Origin: Gemmatimonadaceae bacterium | Lineage (GTDB): Bacteria; Gemmatimonadota; Gemmatimonadetes; Gemmatimonadales; Gemmatimonadaceae | Assembly (NCBI GenBank): GCA_037721215.1 | Contig: JBBJNV010000033.1 | Coordinates: forward strand, 1-34,593 | Reading direction: 5' to 3' | DNA: 34,593 nucleotides | Part shown: positions 32,202 through 34,593 of the stretch, piece after piece | How the letters are laid out: every line of letters begins with the position of its first letter | Position numbering within the stretch: the stretch's first letter is position 1 | Notes under the pieces: generated by a model | Database searches by the model: none | The model's input: only the letters and a program-made list of their open reading frames with translations | Told to the model about the DNA's origin: nothing | Position numbers and translations under genes: made by a program

Positions 32202-34528
32202 TGTCCCGCGCTGGCGGGCGCGGGCCGCCTCTGAACGACCAGACGCACGACCGACCGCAGGTAGAAAATTCGCTTCATGCTCAGACCATCCGAATCAGTG
32301 GAGTTGTCCAGGGTGTAGGGTTCCGCCCATTTGTGTATCGGATCGCAAACGCTCACGGCATTCGCGGCTGGGTGTTGAATGACGCTGACGGCGTCTGCAT
32401 TCGCGCCGAAGGAAGCGAGGAGGCGCTGGCCGCATTCAATCACGATCTGACCGTAGCAGCTCCGCCTGCCGCGCGAATCAATTCGGTCGCGATACACTGC
32501 ACCTCCGCCGCCGGCCACTACGACTTCAGGATCGCGGAAAGCGAGAAGGGGGACAATCCGACAGCGGGGATCTCACCGGATCTGGCTGTTTGCGATGCAT
32601 GCGTTGCCGAGCTGCTTAACCCCGCTGACCGTCGCGCCGGGTATCCGTATATCAACTGCACGAATTGCGGGCCCCGATTTTCGATAATCCTTTCCCTTCC
32701 GTACGACCGGCCCACGACGACAATGGGCGCGTGGACGATGTGCTCCGATTGTGCGGCCGAGTATGCAGACCCGGCGAACCGTCGGTTCCACGCGGAGCCC
32801 AACGCGTGTTCGCGCTGCGGGCCCGGGTATTCGTTGCATCAGGACGGAGTTCCGGTGATCGCGGACAGTGAAGCCGCCATCGGTGAGGCCGTCCGGCTGC
32901 TGGGTGACGGACGAATCGTTGCCATCAAGGGAATCGGTGGATACCACCTTGCCTGCGACGCAACCAGTTCCATCACGGTCGCTGCGCTCCGTGAGCGGAA
33001 GTTTCGCAAGGAGCGACCGTTCGCGGTGATGGTTCGAGACGTCGCCGTGGCCCGCGAAATCATGGAACTTACCGCCGAGGCCGATGCGTTACTGGGATCA
33101 ACCGCGCGACCGATTGTAGTCGCAAGCAGGCGTGTAGAGCTCGAAGGCGTAGCGCCGGACACCGCCGAGGTCGGTGTGATGCTGCCGTACACGCCGTTGC
33201 ATCACATGCTTTTCGCTCAAGGCGCACCCGCGATGCTGGTGATGACGAGCGCGAACCGGTCCAGCGAGCCCATTGCGTATCGTGACGAGGCTGCGCTCGA
33301 CAGTCTGGCCGGAATTGCTGACGCATTCCTTGTCGGTGAGCGGGAAATATCGCGGCGGGTGGATGATTCGGTTGTGCGCGTTGGCGGAATGGGGCCTGTG
33401 ATACTCCGACGCTCCCGCGGCTATGCTCCGGGCGTAGTCGCGAGGATTCCGCTAGAGCAACCGACGCTGGCGCTGGGCGGCGATCTCAAAAGTACGATAA
33501 CTCTGGTGGCGAACGGCGATGCGTTCGTAAGCCAGCATATAGGCGATCTAGGCCATTTTTCTGCCATGGAATCGTTTCGCGAGACCGTTGCCGATGTTAC
33601 GTCGATGTATGGCCTGGATGTCGAGGCACTTCACATAGTTCACGACATGCATCCGGAGTATGCGTCAACGGCATTTGCACTTGGACTGCGGTGCTGTAGC
33701 CGGCGTGCGGTACAGCATCATCGGGCTCACATCGCCAGCGTGCTGGCGGAACGCGAAGCGTTTGATGAGCGCGTGATTGGGGTTGCGTTCGATGGCACCG
33801 GGTATGGTGATGACGGGACGATCTGGGGCGGGGAATTCTTTGCGGGTAGCATCGAAGGTGGATTGGAGCGAATAGGCCATCTGCGTCCCGCGCGGCTGCC
33901 TGGGGGCGATGCGGCCGCGCGGTTCCCGGTGCAGGCAGCCGCCGGCTTTCTCACGGACCTGGGCCCGGAGATTGTGGGGTCGATGAGCGGCCCGCCGTTT
34001 GAGTTTCCTGAGCGATTTCTCCGCGCCACCGAGCTTGTGCAGAAGGATGTGAGGTGTTTCACCACCACATCGGCGGGCCGTCTGTTCGATACTGTCGCCG
34101 CGCTGCTGGGGTTCACGCGAGAAGTGACGTTCGAGGGGCAAGCCGCGATCTGGCTGGAACAGCTCGCGCGCACGGCGCCTCGTGCGGCGGCGTTGCCGGT
34201 ACCGTTCGCCGCCGGCCAAATGGATTTTCGCCCTGCCCTGGTCGCGATCATAGATTCGCGCCGGCGCGGATATGCGGCTGCTGACATTGCGCGTGCATTC
34301 CACCACGGGATGGCGCGAGGCATCGGCAATGCCGTTGCTGTCCTGGCCGAAGAACACGGTGCGTCCACGGCAGTGCTCTCAGGCGGCGTGTTTCAGAACG
34401 ATCTGCTGCTCTCGGACGTAGTTGATGACCTCGCCGAAAGGAGTCTAGGGGTGTGGACCAATCGCATCGTACCACCCAACGACGGCGGCATCAGTCTTGG
34501 GCAGGCTGCGATAACGCTCCGGAAATGA
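32201..34528 (+). CDS. hypF: Carbamoyltransferase HypF
   Basis: HypF makes carbamoyl-AMP from carbamoyl phosphate and transfers the carbamoyl group to HypE. The 775-residue product has the full set of domains. An acylphosphatase domain comes first (about 29-115; RISGVVQGVGFRPFVYRIA with Arg42, Asn60). Two zinc fingers follow (Cys131/134/153/156 and Cys181/184/203/206), then a YrdC-like domain (KGIGGYHLACDA... to about 385), and a Kae1-like domain with HHRAH and the closing LSGGVFQNDLL block. The ATG at 32201 overlaps the preceding stop; a GTG at 32180 in the same frame is less likely. It is the last gene of the operon in view, ending 12 bases from the 3' end of a convergent tRNA gene. Confidence 0.96.
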   Translation: MSRAGGRGPPLNDQTHDRPQVENSLHAQTIRISGVVQGVGFRPFVYRIANAHGIRGWVLNDADGVCIRAEGSEEALAAFNHDLTVAAPPAARINSVAIHCTSAAGHYDFRIAESEKGDNPTAGISPDLAVCDACVAELLNPADRRAGYPYINCTNCGPRFSIILSLPYDRPTTTMGAWTMCSDCAAEYADPANRRFHAEPNACSRCGPGYSLHQDGVPVIADSEAAIGEAVRLLGDGRIVAIKGIGGYHLACDATSSITVAALRERKFRKERPFAVMVRDVAVAREIMELTAEADALLGSTARPIVVASRRVELEGVAPDTAEVGVMLPYTPLHHMLFAQGAPAMLVMTSANRSSEPIAYRDEAALDSLAGIADAFLVGEREISRRVDDSVVRVGGMGPVILRRSRGYAPGVVARIPLEQPTLALGGDLKSTITLVANGDAFVSQHIGDLGHFSAMESFRETVADVTSMYGLDVEALHIVHDMHPEYASTAFALGLRCCSRRAVQHHRAHIASVLAEREAFDERVIGVAFDGTGYGDDGTIWGGEFFAGSIEGGLERIGHLRPARLPGGDAAARFPVQAAAGFLTDLGPEIVGSMSGPPFEFPERFLRATELVQKDVRCFTTTSAGRLFDTVAALLGFTREVTFEGQAAIWLEQLARTAPRAAALPVPFAAGQMDFRPALVAIIDSRRRGYAAADIARAFHHGMARGIGNAVAVLAEEHGASTAVLSGGVFQNDLLLSDVVDDLAERSLGVWTNRIVPPNDGGISLGQAAITLRK

Positions 34529-34540
34529 TCGGCACCGCAA

Positions 34541-34593
34541 CGGACGGAGAGAGATTCGAACTCTCGGTACGCTTTCACGTACACACGCTTTCC
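34541..34593 (-). tRNA. tRNA-Ser(GGA), 3' part only
   Basis: Read on the minus strand, the last bases of the window begin at the anticodon GGA (34593-34591) and continue AAAGCGTGT. Then come a long class II variable arm (GTACG stem, TGAAAG loop, CGTAC), a T arm GAGAG-TTCGAAT-CTCTC, an acceptor strand TCCGTCC and discriminator G at 34541. CCA is not encoded. The long variable arm and GGA anticodon identify serine. The 5' half lies beyond the window. Confidence 0.9.

Overview
The window is GC-rich, densely packed bacterial chromosome. The many short stop/start overlaps, the large Ser/Thr kinase with a TolB-like and TPR-type C-terminal half, and the overall gene mix suggest a Gemmatimonadota-like soil or sediment bacterium. 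That assignment is inferred from gene style; no rRNA or other taxonomic marker is present. I see no phage, insertion sequence or CRISPR array.

Layout. 106-489: rpsT with its own promoter and terminator. 489-4427 (minus): a pyrimidine operon pyrR-pyrB-pyrC plus a coiled-coil/zinc-ribbon gene, each junction a 4-bp ATGA overlap. 4495-8364 (minus): a 3-hydroxyisobutyrate-dehydrogenase-like reductase, an MFS (MHS-type) transporter, a DUF4126 membrane protein and a YdcF-like protein. 8417-14651: a small single-helix membrane protein (plus), then minus-strand envelope genes: a three-gene lipoprotein / Ntn-acylase / small membrane protein unit, a small exported protein with a C9 tract between ribosome site and start codon, an M15 peptidase with an inserted EF-hand pair, and a type IV pilin. 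14778-17630 (plus): the proton-translocating transhydrogenase operon pntAA-pntAB-pntB, facing a CDF metal transporter (minus).

18823-25031 (plus) holds a signalling module: a 1294-residue protein with two tandem Ser/Thr kinase domains, a membrane helix and a TolB-like/TPR extracytoplasmic half; a secreted lipoprotein; and a second, shorter kinase gene that duplicates the second kinase domain of the first. This copy breaks off at the start of the TolB-like part and runs, out of frame, into a remnant of a lipoprotein paralogue. It looks like a duplicated kinase-lipoprotein unit collapsed by an internal deletion. 25032-26988 (minus): a phytoene-dehydrogenase-like FAD oxidoreductase and a DUF417 (RclC/YkgB-like) membrane protein.

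27316-34528 is a [NiFe]-hydrogenase maturation island. A NiCoT nickel/cobalt permease (minus) is cut by one in-frame TAG, with its conserved last helix still readable downstream. It diverges from hypD-hypE-(double SIS protein)-(glutaredoxin-like)-hypF. HypD, HypE and HypF make the Fe(CN)2CO ligand set and the permease would supply nickel. Hydrogenase subunits and hypA/B/C are not in view. The window ends inside a tRNA-Ser(GGA) gene on the minus strand.

The most unusual items are the kinase/lipoprotein duplication with its frame-broken remnant, the TAG-interrupted nickel permease, and the double-SIS plus CxxT glutaredoxin pair inside the hyp operon.
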